The position numbers were made by a program, and so were the translations under genes. A DNA stretch of 64,000 nucleotides from Rhabdothermincola sp036846205 (GTDB taxonomy: Bacteria > Actinomycetota > Acidimicrobiia > Acidimicrobiales > Acidimicrobilacustridaceae): contig NZ_DAIUCK010000003.1 in the NCBI RefSeq assembly GCF_036846205.1, positions 11,521-75,520 on the forward strand, in the 5' to 3' direction. The first letter of the stretch is position 1; every line of letters starts with the position of its first letter. The notes below the pieces were generated by a model, which saw only the letters and a list, made by a program, of their open reading frames with translations, was not told where the DNA came from and ran no database searches. This document shows positions 51,691 through 59,948 of the stretch, one piece after another.

Positions 51691-52002
51691 TCAGAAATCG
51701 AACAGCTCATCGAGGAAGCCCCTGCGCTTCCGGCGACCGTAGCCCGGCGGCGGCGACCCCGGTGCACCGTAGGGTCGGGTGGCCACGTACGGCTCCCGCC
51801 ATCCCTGTGCGGGCGGTGGTGGTGGGAGCGGTGCGCCCGCCGAGGGCGGGGCCGGCGCGCCGGCGGCGTGACTGCGCTCGATGATCTTGTCGAGCTCCCC
51901 ACGGTCGAGCCAGACCCCACGGCAGCTCGGGCAGTAGTCGATCTCGATCCCTTGCCGCTCGGCCATCACGAGCGTGGCGTCGCATCCGGCGGGACATCTC
52001 AT
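51691..52002 (-). CDS. TFIIB-type zinc-ribbon protein
   Basis: A 103-residue protein beginning MRCPAGCDATLV, with the ribbon completed by DYCPSCRGVWLDRGELDKII, a classic zf-TFIIB domain. The C-terminal 60 residues are Pro/Gly/Arg-rich. The ATG at 52002 overlaps the stop of the P-type ATPase gene as ATGA and has AGGAGGAG upstream, so it is co-expressed with the ATPase. Function unknown. Confidence 0.8.
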   Translation of the reverse strand: MRCPAGCDATLVMAERQGIEIDYCPSCRGVWLDRGELDKIIERSHAAGAPAPPSAGAPLPPPPPAQGWREPYVATRPYGAPGSPPPGYGRRKRRGFLDELFDF

Positions 52003-54602
52003 TGTGCGCTCCTCCTGGCGAGACGGATGGTGAGCTTGCGGACCTCCTCGGCCCAGATGACGCTCGACGCGACGGCGGCGCAGAGCAGGAGCTGGCCTGC
52101 GGTGAGGGTCTCCGTGGCGAACAGGCTCTGCAGCGGCCCCCACCGCACGGCGAGCAACTGCAGGACGACGACGATCCCGACGCTGGCCCACAGCCGCCAG
52201 TTGGCCAGTGAATACCGGCTGAACACGCTGCGCTCCTCGCGGCGGGCGTTGAAGACGTTGAACATCTGGAAGAACACGAATGTGGTGAAGGTCATGGTCA
52301 GCGCCACCGCTCGACCCCATCGCGGCTCGGCGGCGACGTACAGGCCGAGGACCCCCACGGCCATCACCAGGGCGAGGAAGACCAACCGGGCGACCCGCCG
52401 CGGGTCGAGGATGGCCGCCCCGACGGGCCTCGGGGCCCGCGCCATCACGTCACGGTCGGGTGGGTCGACCCCGAGGGTCATGGCGGGAGGACCGTCGGCG
52501 ATCAGGTTCACCCACAACACCTGGATCGGGGTGAAGGGCACGGGTAGTCCGAGCAGGCTGGCACCGAGGATGGTGCTGATCGCACCGAGGTTCGTCGTGA
52601 CCTGGAAGCGCACGAACTTCACGATGTTGTCGTAGATGGCCCGACCTCGCTCCACGGCGCCCACGATGGTGGCGAAGTTGTCGTCGGTGAGCACCATGTC
52701 GCCGGCGTCCTTGGTCACCTCCGTACCCGTGATGCCCATGGCCACACCGATGTCCGCCCGCTGGAGGGCCGCGGCGTCGTTCACCCCGTCGCCCGTCATG
52801 GCCACGACCCGATCGTTGGCCTGCAGGGCCTCCACCACGCGGACCTTGTGCTCGGGCGACACCCGGGCGCAGACGCCGATGCCGTCGATCGAGCGTGCCA
52901 GCTCCTCGTCGGACATCGCCGACAGCTCCACGCCGGTCACGACCCGGCCCCTGATCCCCAGCTCCCCGGCGATGGCTCCTGCAGTCGACGCGTGGTCGCC
53001 GGTGATCATCTTCACGTCGATACCGGCGCGTTGGCAGCGCGCCACCGCCTCCTTCGCCTCGGGACGTGGCGGGTCGACGATGCCGTACAGCCCGACGAAC
53101 TCGAGACCGTCATCCACCCATCGGCTCGGGTCGGCCACCGCGCCGCCCTCATCAAGCACCTCCGGCGCGGGAAGCGACCTGGTGGCCACGGCCAGGACTC
53201 GAAGGCCCTCGGCCGCGAGCCGCGCATTGTCATCCAGCACCCGCTCGCGCTGGCTCGGACTCAGCGCGGCGCGCTCGAGCAAGACATCCGGTGCGCCCTT
53301 GACCACGAGCGTCACGGGCCCGGCTCCTGGCTGGAGGTGGTACGTGGCCATGAACTTGGTGCCCGAGTCGAACGGCAACTCGCCGACCCGGGGCCAGCGG
53401 GCGCGCTCGGCCCCGACATCGATGCCAGCGGCCGCGGCCGCCTCCACGATGGCGGCCTCCGTGGGCTCGCCCACGGTCTGACCATCGGTGATCGAGGCGT
53501 CGCTGCACAGCGCGCCGAGGACCAACGCGTGCCGCTGGTCCTCAGCGACGACCTCCCGGACGGTCATCCGGTTGAGGGTGAGCGTGCCGGTCTTGTCGGT
53601 GCAGATCACCGACGTCGAGCCCAGCGTCTCCACCGAATGCAAGCGCTTGACGATCGCGCCCCGCTTGGCCATCTGCGACACGCCGAGGGCGAGGGTGACG
53701 GTCACCACCGCCGGCAGCCCTTCGGGGATGGCAGCCACCGCGAGCGCCACCGCTCCCAGCGCCGCGTCGCCCAGGGCGTCGCCTTGGGCAACCCGGAGAG
53801 CGAACACCGCGCTCACGGCCACGATGGCGATCAGCGCCAGCCGCCGGCTGAGCGCGTCGAGCTGGCGCTGCAGCGGGGTGGGTGGCGGCTCCCCGACCCG
53901 CAGCAGCGCTGCGACACGGCCGATCTCCGTGCGCATGCCCGTCTCGGTGACCACCATCTCGATGCGGCCCCGCACCACGGTGGCGTTCATGAACGCGCAG
54001 TTGTTCCGATCGGCGACCGGGACGTCTCCCTCGGGCAGGGGCGCGGTCTGCTTATCGACCGGTGTGGACTCGCCGGTCAGCGCAGACTCGTCCACCGCGG
54101 CGTTCACCGCGACCACCACCCGGCCGTCGGCCGGGACACGATCACCCGCCTCGAGGAGCACCACGTCCCCGGGGACCAGCTCCTCGGCGTCGACCTCCCG
54201 CACCTGCCCGTCGCGCCGCACCCGAACTCGGGTCACCAGCATCTTTTTCAGTGCCGCCATGGCGGAGCTCGCCTTGGCCTCCTGGACGTAGCCGAGCACG
54301 GCATTCAGGAGGAGGACCGCTCCGATGACGATCGGGTCCTTGATGTCCCCGACCGCACCGGCGACGACCGCGGCCACGACGAGGATGTACACGATGCCGC
54401 TGCGGAACTGGTCGAGGAACCGCAACCACGCGGGACGTACCGCCGGCTCGTCGAGGCGGTTCGGCCCCACTGAAGCACGGCGTCGATCAACCTCGACGCT
54501 GGTGAGCCCGGTGCCGAGGTCGACCCCGAGCGCGGAGGCCACCGCCCCAGCGTCGAGGGCGTGGATTTCGCGGCCAGCGGCGGGGAGCGTGGGTACAGTC
54601 AT
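51999..54602 (-). CDS. P-type cation ATPase (P2A-like; probably Mn2+/Ca2+ export)
   Basis: An 867-residue pump. Landmarks are TGES in SALTGESTPVDK, AAIPEGLPAVVT in helix 4, the phosphorylation site CTDKTGTLTLNRM, TGDHASTAGA and TGDGVNDAAALQ. Helix 4 PEGLP and helix 6 NLIADGPPA match P2A Ca2+/Mn2+ pumps. The ATG at 54602 fits homologues. A yybP-ykoY-like manganese riboswitch lies in the leader, which points to Mn2+ efflux. The downstream zinc-ribbon gene overlaps by four bases. Confidence 0.9.
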   Translation of the reverse strand: MTVPTLPAAGREIHALDAGAVASALGVDLGTGLTSVEVDRRRASVGPNRLDEPAVRPAWLRFLDQFRSGIVYILVVAAVVAGAVGDIKDPIVIGAVLLLNAVLGYVQEAKASSAMAALKKMLVTRVRVRRDGQVREVDAEELVPGDVVLLEAGDRVPADGRVVVAVNAAVDESALTGESTPVDKQTAPLPEGDVPVADRNNCAFMNATVVRGRIEMVVTETGMRTEIGRVAALLRVGEPPPTPLQRQLDALSRRLALIAIVAVSAVFALRVAQGDALGDAALGAVALAVAAIPEGLPAVVTVTLALGVSQMAKRGAIVKRLHSVETLGSTSVICTDKTGTLTLNRMTVREVVAEDQRHALVLGALCSDASITDGQTVGEPTEAAIVEAAAAAGIDVGAERARWPRVGELPFDSGTKFMATYHLQPGAGPVTLVVKGAPDVLLERAALSPSQRERVLDDNARLAAEGLRVLAVATRSLPAPEVLDEGGAVADPSRWVDDGLEFVGLYGIVDPPRPEAKEAVARCQRAGIDVKMITGDHASTAGAIAGELGIRGRVVTGVELSAMSDEELARSIDGIGVCARVSPEHKVRVVEALQANDRVVAMTGDGVNDAAALQRADIGVAMGITGTEVTKDAGDMVLTDDNFATIVGAVERGRAIYDNIVKFVRFQVTTNLGAISTILGASLLGLPVPFTPIQVLWVNLIADGPPAMTLGVDPPDRDVMARAPRPVGAAILDPRRVARLVFLALVMAVGVLGLYVAAEPRWGRAVALTMTFTTFVFFQMFNVFNARREERSVFSRYSLANWRLWASVGIVVVLQLLAVRWGPLQSLFATETLTAGQLLLCAAVASSVIWAEEVRKLTIRLARRSAQ

Positions 54603-54612
54603 GCAGGTTCGT

Positions 54613-54745
54613 CTCCGGTCTCGCGTTCGTTGATCGACCGGAGGTCTCTCCCACCCGCTGGGGGCCGGAGCCGCCGGGCAACCGGCACCGACGTGCCGGT
54701 CCGCCGTGATGACGACGACTCCGTATCGGGGTACTCCCCTCGCTG
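54613..54745 (-). promoter_or_regulatory. yybP-ykoY-like manganese riboswitch
   Basis: The leader of the ATPase gene has the order of conserved elements of this aptamer on the minus strand: GAGGGGAGTA (54732-54741), AGTCGTCGTCATCA, then GGGTGGGAGAGACCTC. GAGG and CCTC can close helix P1. Downstream, CTCCGGTC (54636-54643) can instead pair with GACCGGAG (54613-54620), perfectly, and this would cover the GGAG ribosome binding site of the ATPase gene. Mn2+ binding would favour P1 and free GGAG, an ON switch at the level of translation. The 5' end is approximate. Confidence 0.78.
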
Positions 54746-54831
54746 CCCGGCAGTTTCGCAGCCCACGATGATGACGACAACCTGAGCGGTCCGGTGTGAC
54801 CGGTACCGGCGGGCGTGGCACGCTGGCCGCC

Positions 54832-55185
54832 GTGCCCTCGTTTTCGAAGATCCGCCAACGCCTCACCGCCAGCGTCCAGCAGCTCGACCAGGCCCGCCTG
54901 CAGGAGCGCTACCAGGGCCTGGGCCTCACCCCCATCGGGGAGGCCCCGCTGCGCGAGCCGGTGCGGGTGGGTGGGGAGATCCAGGAGTCGCGCCTGGTCC
55001 CACGCGCCGGCTCACCGGCCCTGGAGGTCACCATCAGCGACGGCACCGGCCGGGCCACAGGGGTGTTCACCGGCCGCAAGGCCCTCCACGGCGTCACCCT
55101 CGGGCGGGGCATCGTCCTGGAAGGAGTGGCGCGCACCGAGCGGGGCCGACTGGTCCTGCTCAACCCCGCGTACACGCTGTTGTGA
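54832..55185 (+). CDS. OB-fold nucleic-acid-binding-like protein
   Basis: A 117-residue protein whose central part reads IQESRLVPRAGSPALEVTIS, GTGRATGVFTGRKALHGV, GRGIVLEGVARTERGRLVLL, an OB-fold barrel. Homologues such as Rv2694c sit next to the TrkA (ceoB/ceoC) genes as here. I prefer GTG 54832 (VPSFSKIRQRL); GTG 54796 is possible. It is convergent with the TrkA genes. Function unknown; a link to potassium uptake is context only. Confidence 0.68.
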   Translation: MPSFSKIRQRLTASVQQLDQARLQERYQGLGLTPIGEAPLREPVRVGGEIQESRLVPRAGSPALEVTISDGTGRATGVFTGRKALHGVTLGRGIVLEGVARTERGRLVLLNPAYTLL

Positions 55186-55205
55186 GCAATCACGATTGTG
55201 AGATC

Positions 55206-55225
55206 AGGCGCTCACGCCGGCGCCT
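55206..55225. terminator. hairpin between convergent genes
   Basis: AGGCGC (55206-55211) and GCGCCT (55220-55225), a perfect 6-bp stem with an 8-nt loop, between the OB-fold stop (55185) and the TrkA stop (55234). Confidence 0.45.
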
Positions 55226-55233
55226 CGATCACC

Positions 55234-55905
55234 TCACGCACCGATGAGCACCTGACGAACCTGAGCTTCGCTCTCGTCGGTCACGAGCACCACGACCTCA
55301 TCTCCCGCGTACAGCGTGGTGTCACCCCGCGGCACCACCACGTGATCCTGTCGGAGGACCGCGACGACCGTGGAGTCGCGAGGCAGGTCCAGATCGACGA
55401 TCTCCTTCCCACAGGCTGGTGAGACGTCGGCCAGGGTGACCTCAGACAGACGAACCCGGCCGCCGGCGAACGACAGCAGGCGCACCAGGCTCCCCACCGT
55501 GAGCGCCTCCTCGACCAGCGCCGTGAGCAGGTGCGGCGTGGAGACCGAGAGGTCCACCCCCCAACTCTCGTTGAACAACCACTCGTTGGAGGGGTTGTTG
55601 ACGCGGGCCACGACACGGGGTACGCCGAACTCCTGCTTGGCCAGCAGGGAGATGACCAGGTTGTCCTCGTCGTCACCCGTCACCGCCACCACCACGTCCG
55701 CGCGACCAGGCTCGGCCCGAACCAGCTCGGAGATCTCGCAGGCGTCCGCCTGGAGCCATGCGACACCCGCCGGCTCACCGGCGGAGCGGGCCTGCTCGAC
55801 CCGGCGAGGGTCGACCTCCACGATCAGCACCTCATGGCCCGCTCGGTGCAGCTCCCCGGCGATGTAGGTGCCCACGTTCCCCCCACCCGCGATGACCACC
55901 CGCAT
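55234..55905 (-). CDS. TrkA-family potassium uptake regulator (CeoB-like)
   Basis: A 223-residue RCK protein: N-terminal Rossmann fold (RVVIAGGGNVGTYIAGELHR, then EVDPRRVEQ and DADACE-like QADACE, VTGDDEDNLVISLLAK) and a C-terminal TrkA_C domain (from about 140, VTLADVSPACGKEIVDLDLP). It would bind NAD(H) or ATP and gate a K+ channel. It overlaps the upstream TrkA gene by one base (TGATG), and the start has GGAGGT upstream. No trkH is visible; KimA is divergent. Confidence 0.85.
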   Translation of the reverse strand: MRVVIAGGGNVGTYIAGELHRAGHEVLIVEVDPRRVEQARSAGEPAGVAWLQADACEISELVRAEPGRADVVVAVTGDDEDNLVISLLAKQEFGVPRVVARVNNPSNEWLFNESWGVDLSVSTPHLLTALVEEALTVGSLVRLLSFAGGRVRLSEVTLADVSPACGKEIVDLDLPRDSTVVAVLRQDHVVVPRGDTTLYAGDEVVVLVTDESEAQVRQVLIGA

Positions 55906-56573
55906 CACCGGCCACCTCCGTTCGGCCCAGATGCGAGGTGCTCGTCGAACCGGTCGATGCCGTCGCCGGCACAGGTCGCCCACACCACGTCGCCGTCCTG
56001 GAGCACGAGGCCCGATTCGCCGAGCATCGCCTTTCCCAGCCGAGTCACCGCGGTGATCCGGGCGGAACCGCGCACCTCGAGGGCCTCGACCGGTTGACCC
56101 GCCCACGTCTCGGGGACCGAACGCTCCACGAGGCACACGCTGGCCGACGGATCGACCCACTCGACGTTCGGCGACTCGGGAAGCACACGGCGCAGCACCC
56201 GGTCGATCGTCCACTGCACGGTGGCCACGGTGGGGATGCCCAGCCGCTCGTAGATCGCGGCGCGCCGCTGGTCGTAGATGCGGGCCACCACCCGCTCGAT
56301 ACCGAACGCCTCCCGGGCCACCCTGGCCACGACGATGTTGGAGTTGTCACCGCTCGTGACCGCCGCCACCGCGCCCGCCCGTTCGATGCCGGCCCGCTGC
56401 AGCCGCTCCCGGTCGAACCCGACCCCGACGACGGTGGCGCCGCGGAACCCCTCCGGGAGCCGGGTGAACGCCTCCGGACGGCGGTCCACGACGGCGACCG
56501 AATGGCCCTCGTCCTCGAGCGCCGCGGCCAGCCCGGAGCCCACTCGCCCGCATCCGACGACCACCACGTGCAC
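55905..56573 (-). CDS. TrkA-family potassium uptake regulator (CeoC-like)
   Basis: A 222-residue RCK protein beginning MHVVVVGCGRVGSGLAAALE, with SGDNSNIVVARVAREAFG and a C-terminal TrkA_C-like domain (GSARITAVTRLGKAM). Together with the next gene it probably forms a heteromeric regulator of a Trk-type channel, as ceoB/ceoC in mycobacteria. It is divergent from the KimA-like permease, and 205 nt separate them. Confidence 0.85.
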   Translation of the reverse strand: MHVVVVGCGRVGSGLAAALEDEGHSVAVVDRRPEAFTRLPEGFRGATVVGVGFDRERLQRAGIERAGAVAAVTSGDNSNIVVARVAREAFGIERVVARIYDQRRAAIYERLGIPTVATVQWTIDRVLRRVLPESPNVEWVDPSASVCLVERSVPETWAGQPVEALEVRGSARITAVTRLGKAMLGESGLVLQDGDVVWATCAGDGIDRFDEHLASGPNGGGR

Positions 56574-56778
56574 GGCTACCTCCTCCGGTGACCACGCCCG
56601 TACCGCCGGGCAATGGCACGCCGGCGCATCCTAAGCCCCGCCCTCGTGGGGCTCCACCCTGGCGGCCTCACCGACCGCGCACTCGGTCGGCTGCGACTTT
56701 TCCTGCCGGCGCCCGACCGGGCGTAGATTGCCGACGTCCCCCCGACGGCGGAGACCGGAAGACCCACGCGGAGCGCCG
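56574..56778. other. divergent control region of trkA and kimA-like genes
   Basis: Holds a TAGATT -10 box (56725-56730) for the permease and a 45-nt leader with GGAG before its ATG. No ydaO-type c-di-AMP riboswitch could be recognised. Confidence 0.45.
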
Positions 56779-58698
56779 ATGTACTCAGCTCTCAAACGCC
56801 TGATCGTCGGTCCTCCCATCGCGAGCACCGAAGAGGCGCACACCCGCCTCGGCCGGCCGACCGCGCTGACGGTGTTCGCGTCGGACGCCATCTCCTCCAC
56901 CGCCTACGCGACGGAGGAGATCCTGCTGGTCCTGGTTCCCGTGGTCGGCATGGTCGCCCTGAACAGCCTGGTGCCGATCTCCCTCGTCGTCGCCCTCCTG
57001 CTGACGATCGTGATCACCAGCTACCGGCAGACGATCTATGCCTACCCCAGCGGCGGCGGCTCGTACGTCGTCAGCCGGGAGAACCTCGGTGTGCTCCCCT
57101 CGCTCATCGCCGGCGCGTCGCTGCTCGTCGACTACATCCTCACGGTCGCGGTGTCGGTGTCGGCGGGCATCGCCGCCATCACCTCCGCGTTCTCCGAGCT
57201 GCTCCCGTACCGGGTCACGCTCTGCCTCATCGCCATCGCCGTGATGACGCTGGCGAACCTCCGCGGCGCAAAGGAGTCCGGCAAGCTCTTCGCGCCACCC
57301 GTCTACACCTACATCGTCAGCCTCGCCCTGCTGATCGGCTACGGGCTCTACGAGATCTTCCTGCGGGATCTCCCCCCCATGGAGACGAACGTCTCCTCGC
57401 TGGTCGAGCTGGCCCGGCAGCACGGAACCCCGATCGGCTCCGATGGCCTCCCGCTGTTCAGCAGCCTCGGCATGCTCCTGCTGCTTCGCGCCTTCTCCTC
57501 GGGAGCGGTGGCCCTGACCGGTATCGAAGCCATCTCGAACGGTGTCCCCGCCTTCAAGAAGCCCGAGTCGCACAACGCCGCGACGACCCTGATCGCGATG
57601 GGGCTCATCCTCGGTACGGCATTCATGGGATTGTCCGTGGTGGCTCACAACCTCAAGCCCACGGTGAGCGAGGAGGAGACCCTCCTGTCGATCATGGGCC
57701 GCTACCTCTACCTCGACGGGCCGAGCAGCATCGGGGACCTCGGCAACGTCCTCTACTACGTGCTGCAGTTCTCGACCTTCGCCATCCTGATCCTCGCGGC
57801 CAACACTGCCTTCGCCGACTTCCCGCGGGTGTCGTCGATCATCGCGGGTGACGGCTACCTCCCCCGACAGCTCACCAACCGTGGGGACCGGCTGGTCTTC
57901 TCGAACGGCATCATCCTGCTCGCCCTGGTGGCGAGCATCCTGATCGTGGCCTTCGGTGGTGTCACCAGCGCCCTGATCCCCCTCTATGCGGTCGGGGTCT
58001 TCACGGGCTTCACACTCTCGCAAGCGGGCATGGTGCTCCACCACCGGCGGGTGCGCGAGAAGGGATGGCGACGGAACCAGGTGATCAATGCGGTCGGCGC
58101 CCTGGCGACGTTCGTGGTGCTCCTGGTCGTGGTGGTCTCGAAGTTCGCGATCGGCGCCTGGATCCCGGTGCTGCTGATCCCGATCATCGTCATGATGTTC
58201 AAGGCCATCCACCGCCACTACGTGCGGGTCGCCACCGCCATCTCGGTCCCCGAGGGCTACCGCTCGAAGCGCCACCGCCACACCGTCATCGTCCTGGTCG
58301 GCCAGGTGCATCGCGGGGTGCTCGATGCCATCACCTACGCCCGATCACTCGCGCCCGACCGCCTGATGGCGGTCACCGTCGTCCACGACGAGGAGCAGCA
58401 GCAGCGCCTCCAGAAACAGTGGGAGGAATACGACATCCCGGTTGAGCTACGCACCATCTACTCTCCCTACCGGGAACTGGCGGGGCCGGTGATGGCGTTC
58501 ATCGACGAACTCGATCGGGAGTGGCCCGACGACATCGTCACGGTCGTGGTGCCCGAGTTCGTACTGAGCCACTGGTGGGAGCAGCTCCTCCACAATCAGA
58601 GCGCGCTGGTGTTGCGCACCAGGTTGCGCATGCGCCCCAACACGGTCGTGACCGCGGTACCGATCCACCTCTACGACCGAGCCGAGGAACGGTACTGA
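56779..58698 (+). CDS. KimA-like APC potassium permease
   Basis: A 639-residue transporter. The N-terminus reads LTVFASDAISSTAYATEEIL, matching the KimA/YdaO group, which imports K+ with protons. About twelve helices follow, and a long C-terminal cytoplasmic domain of about 180 residues (HTVIVLVGQVHRGVLDAITY) resembles a USP-like fold. The ATG at 56779 has GGAG upstream; the longer frame from 56728 is not supported. The two TrkA genes are divergent. In B. subtilis KimA is controlled by c-di-AMP; here this is not visible. Confidence 0.85.
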   Translation: MYSALKRLIVGPPIASTEEAHTRLGRPTALTVFASDAISSTAYATEEILLVLVPVVGMVALNSLVPISLVVALLLTIVITSYRQTIYAYPSGGGSYVVSRENLGVLPSLIAGASLLVDYILTVAVSVSAGIAAITSAFSELLPYRVTLCLIAIAVMTLANLRGAKESGKLFAPPVYTYIVSLALLIGYGLYEIFLRDLPPMETNVSSLVELARQHGTPIGSDGLPLFSSLGMLLLLRAFSSGAVALTGIEAISNGVPAFKKPESHNAATTLIAMGLILGTAFMGLSVVAHNLKPTVSEEETLLSIMGRYLYLDGPSSIGDLGNVLYYVLQFSTFAILILAANTAFADFPRVSSIIAGDGYLPRQLTNRGDRLVFSNGIILLALVASILIVAFGGVTSALIPLYAVGVFTGFTLSQAGMVLHHRRVREKGWRRNQVINAVGALATFVVLLVVVVSKFAIGAWIPVLLIPIIVMMFKAIHRHYVRVATAISVPEGYRSKRHRHTVIVLVGQVHRGVLDAITYARSLAPDRLMAVTVVHDEEQQQRLQKQWEEYDIPVELRTIYSPYRELAGPVMAFIDELDREWPDDIVTVVVPEFVLSHWWEQLLHNQSALVLRTRLRMRPNTVVTAVPIHLYDRAEERY

Positions 58699-58702
58699 AC
58701 GC

Positions 58703-59839
58703 TCAAGCCGGCCGCGAGGCGGCTGCGGCCCGATCCTTGGCCAGCTCGTCGAGCGACTCGTACTCGTTGGTGGTGTCGACCCAGTCCTCGAACTGGATGA
58801 CGCCGATCTCGGTGAAACGGTCCCGCAGCCAGCCACCATTGGCGTCGAGCAGCCCGAGCTTCTTGCAGTTGGGCACGATCTTCGAAAAGAGCATGAGCTG
58901 GAAGGGGTCTTCCAGCCGATCACCTTTGAAGCGACCGATCGCCAGCCGAGGATCGACACCCATGCGATCCCACACCTCGACCGCGAGGAGGCGATCCCGC
59001 ATTCGCAGGGCAGCCTCGAACGCGAACTCCTGCCGATCGCGCAGCTCCGCATCGGAGAGCTCCGCGTAGTACTCCTTGAGCGACAGCACTCCGAAGGCCA
59101 CGTGGCGGGCCTCGTCGCTCATCACGTAGCGCAGCAGCTGCTTGAGCAGCGGCTCGGGGGTGAGGGCGTGCATGAAGCCGAACGCGGCGAGCGCCAAACC
59201 TTCGACCATGATCTGCATGCCCAGGTAGGTCATGTCCCAACGGCTGTCCTCGAGGATGTCGTCGAGCAGCATCCCGAGATGGGCGTTGAGGGGGTAATGG
59301 CCAGAGAGCTTCGTGTCCAGGTACTTGGCGAAGACCTCGACGTGGCGAGCCTCGTCCATCACCTGGGTGGCCGCGTAGTACTTCGCGTCGATCCAGGGCA
59401 CGGTTTCGACGATCTTGGCCGTGCAGAGCAGGGCCCCTTGCTCACCGTGCATGAACTGGCTCAGCGTCCAGTTCTGCTGCTCGATGTTCCAGCGGATCCA
59501 TTCCTTGCTGGTCCACTTCTCGAGCGGAGTCCCCGTGACGTCGAGGCCGGCGAACTCCCAGTTCGGCTCGGCGCCCGCGACCTGGACGGTCAAGGCCTCC
59601 TGATCGACGTCGGTATCCCAGGGGAGATCGGTCTCCCCGTTCCACTGGGCGTCCTTGGCCTTCTCGTAGAGCTTGTGGAGGCCGGGCCGGGCGCCCTTCT
59701 CGTAGTCCCAGGTGAAGATGGCGTCCGCGTTGTCCCGCACCACGTGTACCGAACCCACGTAGGGGTGCTGAAGCGCCGCGGTGACGATGGCGTCCACATC
59801 GTTGGCGTCGTCACGCCCGATGAGCTCCCGATTCGACAT
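58703..59839 (-). CDS. ferritin-like diiron carboxylate protein (AurF/R2-like)
   Basis: A 378-residue protein with two diiron half-sites: HGEQGALLC and MDEARHVEVFAKY, then MVEGLALAAFGFM and SDEARHVAFGV, the paired E-x2-H pattern of AurF-type N-oxygenases and R2-like proteins. No transmembrane helix. A GGGGGAGG Shine-Dalgarno precedes the ATG at 59839. Substrate unknown; p-aminobenzoate-type N-oxidation is only one option. It is convergent with the KimA gene, with 4 nt between stops. Confidence 0.8.
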   Translation of the reverse strand: MSNRELIGRDDANDVDAIVTAALQHPYVGSVHVVRDNADAIFTWDYEKGARPGLHKLYEKAKDAQWNGETDLPWDTDVDQEALTVQVAGAEPNWEFAGLDVTGTPLEKWTSKEWIRWNIEQQNWTLSQFMHGEQGALLCTAKIVETVPWIDAKYYAATQVMDEARHVEVFAKYLDTKLSGHYPLNAHLGMLLDDILEDSRWDMTYLGMQIMVEGLALAAFGFMHALTPEPLLKQLLRYVMSDEARHVAFGVLSLKEYYAELSDAELRDRQEFAFEAALRMRDRLLAVEVWDRMGVDPRLAIGRFKGDRLEDPFQLMLFSKIVPNCKKLGLLDANGGWLRDRFTEIGVIQFEDWVDTTNEYESLDELAKDRAAAASRPA

Positions 59840-59948
59840 CGGCCTCCCCCTTGAACCCCGATCCGGCGATGGAGCGCCAGCGTGACGTCATGATAACGGC
59901 ACCGTCACCAAGGGCGCACCGGGAGCCTCGACCCCCGGCAGCAGGATC

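Noticed and set aside
56574..56778. Possible ydaO (c-di-AMP) riboswitch before the KimA-like gene
   Set aside because: None of the conserved aptamer blocks could be found; the leader after the -10 box is only about 45 nt.
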